From: Spirogloea muscicola | Lineage: Eukaryota; Streptophyta; Zygnematophyceae; Spirogloeales; Spirogloeaceae | Assembly: GCA_009602725.1 (NCBI GenBank) | Contig: WELB01000309.1 | Coordinates: forward strand, 92,714 to 122,479 | Direction of reading: 5' to 3' | DNA length: 29,766 nt | Shown here: piece after piece, positions 20,690 to 29,766 of the stretch | Layout: every line of letters begins with the position of its first letter | Position numbering within the stretch: position 1 is the first letter of the stretch | Made by a program: the position numbers and the translations under genes | The notes under the pieces: model-generated | Told to the model about the DNA's origin: nothing | The model's database searches: none | The model's input: the letters and a program-made list of their open reading frames with translations, nothing else

Positions 20690-21480
20690 GCCGTTAGGTT
20701 GCTTGCTTAGGTGTTCCGCATGCGCCTGACAGTCTCGCTCCAGGCTTCTCTGGCTTTTCCACTTGCAGGCGCTCTTTGGCTGCTGCTTCTGTCTCTGCTG
20801 AAACGTTTCTTGTTCTCTTGCAGTTCTTCCGACCCGCGGCTGCTCAACAGAGGTTACTGTCATGAATCGCGCCCTAGCCCGAGCTCGAGCCGGCGCCCCA
20901 CGCCCTAAGCCTACATCCAGCCTAGTCAGCCCTAACCCTAATCTGGGCTCCTCTAGAGGGTTCCCGAGGGACCCCGGGCATGGGAACGTCCTCCTGCAAC
21001 TTCTAGATCTTTACAGAGGCCCTAGTGAGGCTAGGCTATATAAGGAGGGGGGCCCCTCTTGGGCCCCCATCTCCAGCAATCTGTATCCTGCCTGCTCACC
21101 TCTCGAGCACTCTGTACTCTTGCCCCTCCAGTAATCCAAGACGCCTTGTGCATCGTGCTTCCAGTCTCTTGATCCTCGCTTGCAGTCCAGCTCCGCGTCC
21201 TAAGGCCCCGGGCCTCCGCCCGCCGCCTTACAGTTACTGAGTGTCTCGCAGCTTCTTGATTATTGTGTGCTTTGGAGCTTTCCCTGGCCCCTTCAGTCTG
21301 TGTTCATTCTTTTTCCTGGGCTGGCCTCTCACAGCCACCGCCCCCTCCTGGAAACGTCCTTCTCGTACTTTGTTCATTCTTTTTTTGGGCTGGCTTGTCC
21401 AGCCCCTATCCTCAATGGGCGAGCCCTTTCCCTTCATTCTCCTTACACATCTGGCTGGCAGTTTACAGCCGATTTTTTAA
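20690..21480 (+). pseudogene. LINE-like 3' end split by a solo LTR
   Basis: The plus-strand frame FRMRLTVSLQ... starts about 20709 and reaches SSDPRLLNRGY at 20857, where the LTR interrupts it. After the LTR, the duplicated GTTAC and the TGA at 21238-21240 complete the original ending RGY-stop. The tail resumes (GTGTGCTTTGG...) with an imperfect hairpin near 21318-21340 and a perfect one at 21387-21405. The uninterrupted copy at 18309-18545 shows the pre-insertion structure. Confidence 0.65.
20858..21232 (+). mobile_element. Solo LTR (375 bp) with 5-bp target duplication
   Basis: It starts TGTCATGAATCG, ends CCGCCTTACA, and is bordered by GTTAC at 20853-20857 and GTTAC at 21233-21237. A TATATAA box lies at about 21037-21043, followed by a GC-rich GGGGGGCCCC segment. 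The TG...CA ends and 5-bp duplication fit an LTR retrotransposon. No internal domain is present, so it is a solo LTR left by recombination. The family (Copia or Gypsy) cannot be told. A near-identical inverted 196-bp piece lies at 11005-11200. Confidence 0.9.
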
Positions 21481-22357
21481 TATCAGCAGCCGCTTTCCTT
21501 CTTACACACAGTGTACTGGCTTGCTTGGCCTCAACTTCATTCATGCGCACCGAGCGCCTTCTCTTCTGGCTCTCGTTTCCGGGCTGGCTTTCACAGCCCC
21601 CACCCCCTTTGGAAGAGCTCAACTTCCCCCAAGATGCTCTCGGCTGGCTTTCACAGCGGCCCCTTGAATGAATGGCCGCCTTCTCTCCGGGGCCTGGTTT
21701 TGGCGCCCCTTGAGCCCGTTCGAATATACAAACTACCAAGGGAGACCGGCCTTCCCTTGTGGCCTGGCACACCGTCCGACGAGGACCTGTGGCGGCCGCG
21801 CAGCAGATCGCCAGCGGTGCCGCGCCGTCAGCCGCCATGGCTGGCCGCCGCCGCGGCTTCCCGTCGGCGCCTCCGGCCACCCGGCTGCCGAGGCTGCCCT
21901 GTGCCGCTGGTCTCCGCTCTCTCCTCCGGCTGCTTTGGTAGAGATCCTGCTCGCAGAGTTCCCGTGGCTGCGCACTCGGGGCACCGCTGCTCCAAGGCGC
22001 CACAATTTGTCTCGTGGCTTCAAGGCGGCAGCTAGGCAGGCGGATGGGGTGATGATTTGTGGCAAATCCATGTCAGCTACGAGGTCTACCTCAGAATCTA
22101 CTAGCGATGTTGTTGCCTTCTCATCGACCTCTTACGTGAGCTCCCTAATCAATGAGAACAAACAGAAACCTCTGATATCGAATCTTGGTCAAGAGAATGT
22201 GTATCGCTTGCTACAGTGCTCTTTGTTGCCCTCAATGTGTGCCTGGACTGACAGGCCATGATGTCTACCTTGGCAGTTGTTCCCATACATCAGCGTTCAT
22301 GAGCGCTCGTCTTAACGGCCCGAGGACGAAGCAAGAGAATACACTGCGGGAGAAACG
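21481..22357 (+). promoter_or_regulatory. GC-rich region upstream of RAD54B
   Basis: From 21481 to about 21720 there are more GGCTGGCTTTCACAGCC-type hairpin relics. From about 21750 to 21960 the sequence is GCC-rich, as at the other gene starts, and then returns to normal composition. It probably holds the promoter and 5' UTR of the gene starting at 22358, possibly with an upstream exon. See the separate open frame listed here. Confidence 0.35.
21668..22261 (+). CDS. Unassigned 197-codon open frame
   Basis: This ATG-started frame crosses the GC-rich island and continues into ordinary sequence with a Ser-rich C-terminal half (SMSATRSTSESTSDVV). I recognise no domain. The 5' two-thirds is Arg/Ala/Pro-rich and may be open only because of base composition. 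An overlapping 35-codon frame from 21838 (MAGRRRGFPSAPPATR) looks like a targeting peptide and ends beside a possible donor (TTTG/GTAGAG). The region could therefore be non-coding leader, a small gene, or a first exon. Low confidence. Confidence 0.2.
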   Translation: MNGRLLSGAWFWRPLSPFEYTNYQGRPAFPCGLAHRPTRTCGGRAADRQRCRAVSRHGWPPPRLPVGASGHPAAEAALCRWSPLSPPAALVEILLAEFPWLRTRGTAAPRRHNLSRGFKAAARQADGVMICGKSMSATRSTSESTSDVVAFSSTSYVSSLINENKQKPLISNLGQENVYRLLQCSLLPSMCAWTDRP

Positions 22358-25300
22358 ATGACAAGTAAACGCAAATTCGTCTCGCCAAGGCTTTCTGAGA
22401 GTCCACTGTGCAAGTCAGGTGGGACCCAGACGCCGTCAGATGGCCTGCCTGAGGATTGCGTGCCAGGCACAAGACACTCGATAAAAGAACCTCCAGCGAC
22501 TACAACCTACTACAGTGTCATGTTCTGCAAGAAAAAGAGACATACTAAACACAAAGGCCCCTGGTCAGATGGCATACTGATTGTAAAGGGCAAGTCCTGC
22601 ATTCTTCAAGACAAAGGAGGCAAGCCACTGGGCAAGAGCAGCATCAGTGGCTGTGAGGGCATGCCTTCTGGAGCAACAATTGAGGTGCGATGTCAAGGAT
22701 CCTATTCTACTGTGAACATAATCTCCAAACCATTGCCACTAAATTTAGCCACAGTCACTGGTAGGAACGTAAACCCTTTCAGCAATTGCTTTTGCCTTTA
22801 AGAATGTTGCCGAAAGTTATGCTGGTGCAATCAGTTCTTAGCTAGGTCTTAGGATCAATCTGCAGGCAGGCAATAACCACGTCGAGGTAATGGACAACGT
22901 TGATGAAGAAGCCTATACAAGCGGAACCGTCTTCTTACCCTGGTGTTCATCAAGTACGTGTGATGACCTGGGACAGGCAAACAACACCAGACTGACAACA
23001 CCCTTTTCAAGGCTTACAAGGTGCATGTGATTTTAAGCAAGGCTTGCTGAAGTCAGAGCAGTTAGGTCTTCCAGACACTTGCATGCTGGAAGCTGCGGGC
23101 TGATGTTGACCTTTTGCAGACCAATACGTCCACTTGCCAAGACAGATCAGCGGCCTTTACCACCTAAGGTGACTAATAGAAAATTTCTGCCTAGATACGA
23201 TCTCAACAAATGCTTGTGAAGTTCCTATTTGAAGGCAGCAGTGGACTGTCAGCACTATCGTGGTGTACCTGGTACATCATGTATGGAGTGCTGTGATGTG
23301 GAGGTATATGATCATATTAATTATCTTTCCCTTCCAGGAGGGTGTGCACTTGCTTGTGGAGGGTACAGAAAGCAGCAGTCCTGTCTGGCTTGACCAGGTA
23401 TAGTGCAAGACTGTAATGGAAGGCCCTACTATTGCACTGTGAGAATAGCGTGCAGCCTGCATCTGTACAGCAGGAGTGCTACACTATGCCTACGAGTAGA
23501 CAATAAGTCCAAAGCAATCTCCTGTCTTGTGTGGCAGTTCTTTGTCCAAAAATTGCGGCCTCACCAACTTGACGGTGTCAAGTTCATGCTTGAATGTGTC
23601 ACTGGCTTCCGAGTTTCGAGTTTCAGGGGATGCCTTCTGGCTGACGAGATGGGTATGATTTTCATCTTGTGGGACTTGATTTTGACGATTCAGTATATCA
23701 TTGTTCGAATGTCTGCGTACCACATCCTGAGGGTTGCCACCCATTGGCATTGCTTAGGCCGAAGCGGATTACATTATTAGGCTTGTTGATGCAGGTCTTG
23801 GCAAGACTCTGCAGGTTTTGGCACTCATATGGACTCTTCTGAAACAGGTTCAATCTTATACTGTTCAGCATGGCACATGGTCGAGAATAAGTCCTATGAC
23901 ATACCCATATGAGAAATTGAAATCGTGTTGTCATGCCAACTGTCAAAGATGTTGGCAGCATTGGTATAGCCTCAAAGATGTGAAAGAATGTGAAGCAATA
24001 TTTGGCACGCTACTTACATCATACTAACCTATCCTTCTACAAGGGCCTGCAAGGCAAAGCTACACTGAAACGTGCTGTGGTCGTATGCCCTTCATCGTTG
24101 GTGCACAATTGGGAGAAAGAGGTAAGATGCTTGTTGTCGACACGGTATACCTGCTTGTTCTGAGCTAGACTGTCTCATCTATGACTAGTAAGACTCATGG
24201 AAAAAGCTTGACTTTGCACTCTTGACAGCTTGGGCCTGCCTGTGTCCAGGTGAAGAAGTGGCTAGGTACTGAGAGATTAAAAACTCTTGCAGTGCATGCA
24301 AGTCTGACGGTGCAGCAGGTACTACACCAGCCCAACTCATTGCAATTCCTGTGATCCAGTTCCTACCTGGCCAAATTGCTGCACCTTCATCGATGCATTC
24401 AGCACTTCCAGAATAGCATCAATCTCAATAGCGACACTTTGTTTTACAGGCCACATCGAGAGTTGAGATCTTTAGGAATGGTTATGTATGTCCCCTGCTT
24501 ATCATCTCCTATGATCTACTTCGGAAGTATGCGGATACAATCAGCAAGGCGCAGCCAGGCTTGCTGGTTTGTGATGAAGGTCATCGACTGAAGAATGCTC
24601 AAGGTCTGTAGCAGAGATGATCATAACTCAAATTTCTGCAAGTCCAATGAGAGGAAGCGTTCCTGTCCACATTCTTACTTGCCAACCTCTCTGATTGTAA
24701 TAGCAGCCGTAGCATGCCATGTCGTTTATATCCGGGTGTGGTCTTGGCTTCTTTAGCCGAGAGGGTGCCCCTATTGTGACCGATTTATTGTTTCCAATTG
24801 CCGTAGGGAGCAAGACCATCAGCGCACTTACTTCCTTGGAGTGCCCCCGACGCATCCTCTTGGTATAACAGCATCTAAGCTCTTACTAAGTAGTTGTATC
24901 ATGCAGTCTAGCAACTCTTACCTGAGTAAACGCCAAGCAAACAAGGAGTCGCCTTGCATGAAAATGGATACAAGCTCATGTCACAAGGCAACCAGGTCAA
25001 GAGGTGAAGACAATGAAATGCGAATGTCTGGCGTAAGGACCAGTTGCAGCTCATCTTCTCTGCTGCTATGCAGACTGGCACCCCCGTGCAGAATGACCTT
25101 AATGAGTTGTATGCAATGGTCGACTTTGTCAACCCCAACCTGCTTGGACCTCTTTCCACCTTCAAGAGACTATACACTGATCCAATCGAACGAAGCCGTG
25201 ACCGCGATGCTAGGTCTTCCAGCCCCCGCTTTGATGATTGACTTGCCAGAAAAAGTTTACGCTATCAATCTCGCGCGTCACTTATATCAGCCATATCAAG

Positions 25301-28188
25301 GAACGCTGTTTTTGTGCTCTGAGGAATGATCAGGAATGGGAGCTTGACAATGCTCTAGTTGCTTTGTTGCACAATATTGCCTGTTCACAGTGTAGAGGAG
25401 CAATTGCTGGGAAAGCACAGGTCTGAGAAGCTGCAGCAGATGATCAATGCCTGCATGCTCAGACGAACAGCTGCAGTTCTTGCACAGCACTTGCCTCCAA
25501 AGAATGAGTGAGTGGATCATGAGCCTGATACGTCAGCTTGCATATGCTGCAGACACAAAGAAGCACTTGACTGCCGAATATCAACCTCCTGGCAGCAACT
25601 AGAGCACATGACTGCTAGCATAGGATCTTATTTGCATATGTGGTCTTCAGGTATGTGGTCTTCTGCAAGTTGCACCCACTTCAGATTGAGCTCTACATGA
25701 GGTACCTGCAGAGTAAGGTCAGAACTCTCCATGCATAATCTCAAGTGGTGTGCTACCTAAAGGCTCCTCGATTGCGGATGAGCATTCCCTCCTATAATGC
25801 TTCACTTGACTTCCAAAGAGCAAGTATGGTCAAGTTGAATCCAATATCTAGAACTGCAGAAGAAATCAATTGAAGAACATACAAAGTTCAATATCAAACT
25901 GAATTTGGCAATGGATATTTCTGTGTAGATGCTGTTTCTACACCTATTTGTTATCTTAACTACAGTATTGAATACAAACTTTCACTTATGAGCTTGCTTG
26001 CAATGTATGGCTGTCTTCCTTGCAGACTGTTGTTTCCCTTGTTAATGGATCTGGAGACTCTAGCAACCCCCTTGTTGCAATTGCAACCCTACGAAAGGTG
26101 TGCAATCATCCAAAACTATTTCCCACCAAAGAAGATCAGCAAGGTGGCCCGCTTGCCTGTCTCACCAATCAAAAGAAGACCTCAGTCAGACTACACGGTG
26201 CTCTTCGTGAAGCAAAGATGACTGGAACTTCAGACATGTATGTTGTCTCTGTATGGGAAAGACTGAATCCAAGGACATATCTAAGAGGATGACATTGAAC
26301 GTTGTGGAAGATGCGATGCTTATAAATAGCATGTGGCTGCATCATGTCAGTATGCTTTGTGAAAATGCATGCGCATGCGAATGCCTCAATCATTGCCAGC
26401 AGGAACAGTCTCTGCAGACTGACCTTGACCGAAGCATTTGTACCACTGACGTTTGCTGCTAACACAGCTTAAATGGGGGGTCGTGGCAATTGCAGTCGTG
26501 CAGCTTGTGAATCTTACAAGGTCTCTAGCAAGATGGCCTGCCTCTCCCGCATGCTGCACCATATGGCCAGTAGTGCTACTGTTGGAGAAACTGAGAGAAT
26601 GGTCCTTGTGTCTAACTTTACGCAGACTCTTGATATCCTTCAGGTGCTGCATCCTGCTCCTTTTCCTTGAGGCTGCCATATGTGTTGCCCCTGACTACTT
26701 GTCATGTTTACGAGTGGTTGCATCAGCATTGCTATCTGTGGTCATGCATTGCAGCTGGACTAATCATTGTATATCATGCGCTCTCTCTCGCTCTCTCTCT
26801 CATGCTAATAAGGTGACGCACTTGGCTTGGCCAGAACATGTGCGAGTGCGAGGGCTGGAAGTGGTGTAGGCTGGATGGTTCAACAGAAGTTTCGGATCGC
26901 CAACCGATGGTGGACCGCTTCAATGCTGGCACTTCTAGTGAGATGGTTTTCCTTCTCTCTTCGAAAGCAGGTGGTGCCGGACTCAACCTGGTAGGAGCGA
27001 ATCGGTGAGAAGCCATGTCGCTGTGCTCTTCCAGTTGCTCCCATGAAGTTTCAAATCGGCACAGACAAGAAGCTTTTACCGACAAGCGTGACTGCCAATG
27101 GCTATTCCAACATCAGTTCCACAAATCTTGGCAATGGAGGAGCCAGCATGATAGGCTGAGATATTCGCAGGAATATGTCAAGCGTACATGATGGTCATGG
27201 TTATCTAATGTACTACCACAAATGCAGGCTGGTGATGTTTGATCCAGACTGGAATCCCGCCACAGATGCTCAGGTATTTACTGCATGTTTCACTTTAGTC
27301 ACCATGGTTTGGCCTTGCCTGCAGTAGAACTTCTGCACAATCACATCATCATACCAGAGACTAATGCCTTGGCCCTTGTGCTTGCGACGGTTCTTTGCGC
27401 ACGTGCTTTTTTGCTGTAACATACATCTGGCAACTTGACGGCATCAGACAGCCATGCATTGTGACTGATGTGGCATACATGGACAGGCCATGGGCCGCAT
27501 CTGGAGGGATGGTCAAAGAAGACCCGTTGTAATATACAGGATGTTAGTGACTGGCAGGTGCAAGCTAGTCCAAATTGAACTCAATGAGCTGAGATAAGGA
27601 TACAAGGCTCTATTGATTGTTTTACAATCCGGATATCATGTAAGGAGGGATCTGCCAGGACACTCCGACAGCGTCTCAAGCAGTTGTCCCCCTCTTCTCA
27701 CGGGTCCTTGCCATGGCTTTTAGGGTTCAGCATTGAAGAGAAAATATATCAGCGGCAAATCATCAAGGGGGAGGTGGCAGCCGCCGTAGCAGGCTCAGAC
27801 GCAGGACGTCATATCATATCAGAACGCCACTTCAGTAGAGAGGAGCTAAAAGAACTCTTCACGCTACGACAGGTATGTGATCATGCATGATGCCTCTGCT
27901 GGAAGCATCACGTTCTGCATGAGGCGAAGGTTGTTGCCGCAACCAGAACATGCTATAAGCTTGCTGTGAGTTTGAAAACCAGCTTATGCTGTCATTGTGC
28001 AGGACACCTTGTGTGATACCTACGACTTGCTACGAAAAGCTAGCATCCCTTATCATCAACATTGGAAGGACTGCTCGCACTCCCTTTCAGATGGCCCATT
28101 GCTGGAAGCAAAAAGGCTTGGCTTGATAACATACATTCAGCACATAGAGCACGGTGCCTTCCCTTCCATCCTGCCCCACAGTTCCTAG
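22358..28188 (+). CDS. RAD54B: RAD54B-type SNF2 DNA translocase, 21 exons, 813 aa
   Basis: RAD54B/Rdh54 proteins are Swi2/Snf2 ATPases that remodel DNA and Rad51/Dmc1 filaments during homologous recombination. Exons: 22358-22684, 22866-23020, 23120-23168, 23338-23397, 23538-23652, 23795-23847, 24044-24121, 24250-24318, 24450-24603, 24807-24862, 25074-25213, 25324-25357, 25398-25507, 25651-25717, 26026-26237, 26496-26643, 26835-27004, 27228-27273, 27487-27557, 27731-27872, 28003-28188 (TAG). Phases close. The N-terminal block [10 protein letters not shown]...[11 protein letters not shown] (about 57-90) is RAD54B-specific and absent from RAD54. Helicase motifs: LRPHQ (203-207), ADEMGLGKT with Lys239, DEGH (344-347), TGTPVQND (373-380), [54 protein letters not shown], and GRIWRDGQ (684-691). 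The C-terminus [10 protein letters not shown]...[10 protein letters not shown] fits RAD54B. Least certain: the join near 23168-23338, where a 21-nt in-phase microexon at 23195-23215 is possible. Human RAD54B is 910 aa. Confidence 0.92.
25637..25664 (+). repeat. 15-bp tandem duplication across a RAD54B 3' splice site
   Basis: TATGTGGTCTTCAGG (25637-25651) is followed at once by TATGTGGTCTTCTG (25652-25665). The first copy supplies the acceptor AG and the second is the start of exon 14 (YVVF). Confidence 0.85.
26781..26801. repeat. CT microsatellite in RAD54B intron 16
   Basis: A CTCTCTCTCGCTCTCTCTCTC run lies about 33 bases before the exon 17 acceptor and probably serves as its polypyrimidine tract. 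Confidence 0.9.
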
Positions 28189-29616
28189 TGGCCTGGCGTG
28201 AAGGCTCACCTAAATGACTGCTTGCAGTGGAGGTGCAACCTCTGCTTAACTGCCATGATTAGGTGGACCTATTTTGCACGGGTGAACAAATAAGTCTGCC
28301 TCAACAGCAATGCTTCTGTGGGGGTGTGACAAAGGATAGCGTGTGCAAGAAGAGCCAAGAAACCCCTTCCCGCTTGGAAGGAGGTGCTGAAGAGCGTCTG
28401 TGAGCAATCACATTGCACTTGAGGTAGCCCTTACATTGCAACTTTGGAGGTCCAGACGGAAAGGGAGACATGAGTGGGTGATTGTGCATCATCTCTATCA
28501 AGCGCGTGCATCCTCTAGGCTCGTCTCCGCGACCTTTGGACAAGCCTACTTTAATTGGTCAAGCGCATGTCTTACGTGAAACAGGAGAGAAGGCTAGTAC
28601 ATGGATGGCCGGCCCCATGGCTAGCACAATGAAATGGATGCAAGCTTTGAGAGACGTCTTTCGATACAAGGGGCGATGATATGGCTAGTTTGAGAGACAA
28701 TGTGGGTGAGCAGTGGCAAATGCATAGTGGCAGAGCACAGCCAACTGCTCTCATTAGCACGTCGTGGGTGTGGTCACCATGCAATCAACAACCTTCTTCT
28801 TCTTTTTTTGGCAGCCGGAACATGGACATAGTTTCCAAAGACATGTGGCTTCCCCAAGGTAAGGTGCATGTGCCTGAGGTAAGGAGGCACAATGCGAAGT
28901 GGAAAACTTGTAACAGACTCGGGTAGTCCACCATAGTAAGAGACTTTCAATAGTATGGTTAGCTGCAGGTACTTTACTGTGAGGCGACAACGAAGGAACT
29001 TAGGTGTTGGGTGCATATGGGGCAGAAGTGGCAACATGCATTGCGGCTTGTGGGCCACACAGAGCTGGAGGTCGTGGAAGGCCAGCATAGAAGCCAAAGC
29101 CATGGCCTGCACACACGGGCACTTTCCTTTTCCGCATGCCAAATCCTCAATGTACTGTTTCTCTTGAAAAAAAAATGAAGTGTATAGTGCAAGTGCACGA
29201 GAAAACCAAGCCGTCAACTAAGAACTTGGCCCAGGATAAGAGTGGACGTGTGCCCTTTAAGCGAGTGAGCATAAGAGATGGTTTGAATGCACCATCACAT
29301 TTGCAGAGAATCAGCGGGCGTCTCAATTGGTGCCACGTCACTGAGTCAGTGCAAAAGGAGAAAGTGAGAAGCAGCTCTTATATCGTAAGGCAGTAGCTGT
29401 GAGAGGCCAGGCCAATTGACGTGGACAAGGTGCGAAAGCGCTGACTAGCTGGGCTGTGAAAGTAGCAGATTTCGGTATGTGTATTTAACTCCGGCAGACA
29501 CTTGATCTGCTACTACAAAGAAAAGATCGTGTATTAGAAAGAAATGTAGGCCAAATGGCCAGGTACAAAGGCAAGCACATCTAAAAATCTACATAACCTA
29601 CAGCAGATTGACCCGC
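28189..29616. other. Unassigned region downstream of RAD54B
   Basis: The first part must contain the RAD54B 3' UTR. No further gene can be rebuilt. A strong polypyrimidine acceptor (CTTCTTCTTTTTTTGGCAG, ending 28813) followed by a short open stretch and two GTAAGG donors (28859, 28880) looks exon-like on the plus strand, but I recognise no protein. A 147-codon minus-strand frame at 28774-29217 covers the same place and is equally unrecognised. Confidence 0.4.
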
Positions 29617-29766
29617 TCAATAACCACGGGTCAAAACATAAAGGTCACTACTCGATGCATGAATACTAGATGCCAGGAACGGAGCCCTTCTGCCACCTTC
29701 TAGAGCTCGCCCAGCTTTCTGGTGCAAGGCACTAGCCTGAGCACGCTGCAAACAGGCCGAAACTCG
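29617..29766 (-). pseudogene. LINE-like ORF C-terminus, continuing past the window edge
   Basis: The minus-strand frame is open from the window edge: RVSACLQRAQASALHQKAG, RALEGG..., then SDLYVLTRGY and TGA at 29619-29617. It aligns with the copy at 19741 along the whole visible 49 codons, so the upstream part of a more complete element may lie just outside the window. Confidence 0.6.

Noticed and set aside
20929-20942. Telomere-like CCCTAACCCTAA inside the LTR and its inverted copy
   Set aside because: Only about two units, present in both LTR copies as part of the element; not an interstitial telomere array.
20862-21134. 90-codon open frame MNRALARARAG... shared with a minus-strand frame near 11000
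   Set aside because: It is the LTR itself; the shared translation only reflects the two near-identical LTR copies.
28774-29217. 147-codon minus-strand frame
   Set aside because: No recognisable domain, several other frames equally open here, and it crosses a plus-strand polypyrimidine tract that accounts for its Lys/Arg run.
1-29766. CRISPR arrays, bacterial operons, rRNA or tRNA genes
   Set aside because: None seen; repeats are transposon tails and splice-site duplications, and all recognised genes are spliced.

Overview
This is a eukaryotic nuclear window. Four intron-rich protein genes can be rebuilt exon by exon, almost all with GT-AG introns, and a large cluster of transposon debris lies between and beside them. 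The proteins look green-lineage: a plant-type DNMT2 (CCCFTKSY motif, [10 protein letters not shown] catalytic loop), a plant-type oligopeptidase B, and a plant-type HAD 5'-nucleotidase. The gene starts sit in GCC/GCG-rich islands while introns are near 50% GC. Together this suggests a green alga, possibly trebouxiophyte-like; that assignment is inference only.

Layout. Position 1-614 is a GC-rich flank, possibly holding the first codons of a leftward neighbour. Position 615-4451 (+) is DNMT2/TRDMT1, 10 exons, 486 aa. It converges on oligopeptidase B at 4797-9808 (-), 14 exons, 737 aa. Position 9809-11200 holds a GC-rich flank, a pogo/Tigger-like terminal sequence, two tandem 3' ends of a repeat family and an LTR fragment next to an N. 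Position 11201-11526 is more of the same repeat family. Position 11934-17561 (-) is the HAD 5'-nucleotidase, 16 exons, 700 aa. Position 18200-21480 is a nested cluster of 5'-truncated copies of a LINE-like element in both orientations, one of them split by a solo LTR with a 5-bp target duplication. Position 21481-22357 is a GC-rich promoter-side region with one unassigned open frame. Position 22358-28188 (+) is a RAD54B-type SNF2 ATPase, 21 exons, 813 aa. Position 28189-29616 has no recognised gene, and 29617-29766 (-) is another C-terminus of the same LINE-like family.

The four genes are housekeeping or repair genes (tRNA methylation, peptide turnover, nucleotide metabolism, recombination) with no sign of a shared pathway. 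The most unusual content is the repeat family. At least nine copies end in a conserved peptide of the form SDLxLLTRGY-stop. In several copies an inverted repeat (GGGCTGG...CCAGCCC) follows about 80-102 nt after the stop, a likely 3'-UTR stem-loop. In every gene model the exon phases close and the total length is a multiple of three, which supports the splice choices. No transcript evidence was available.
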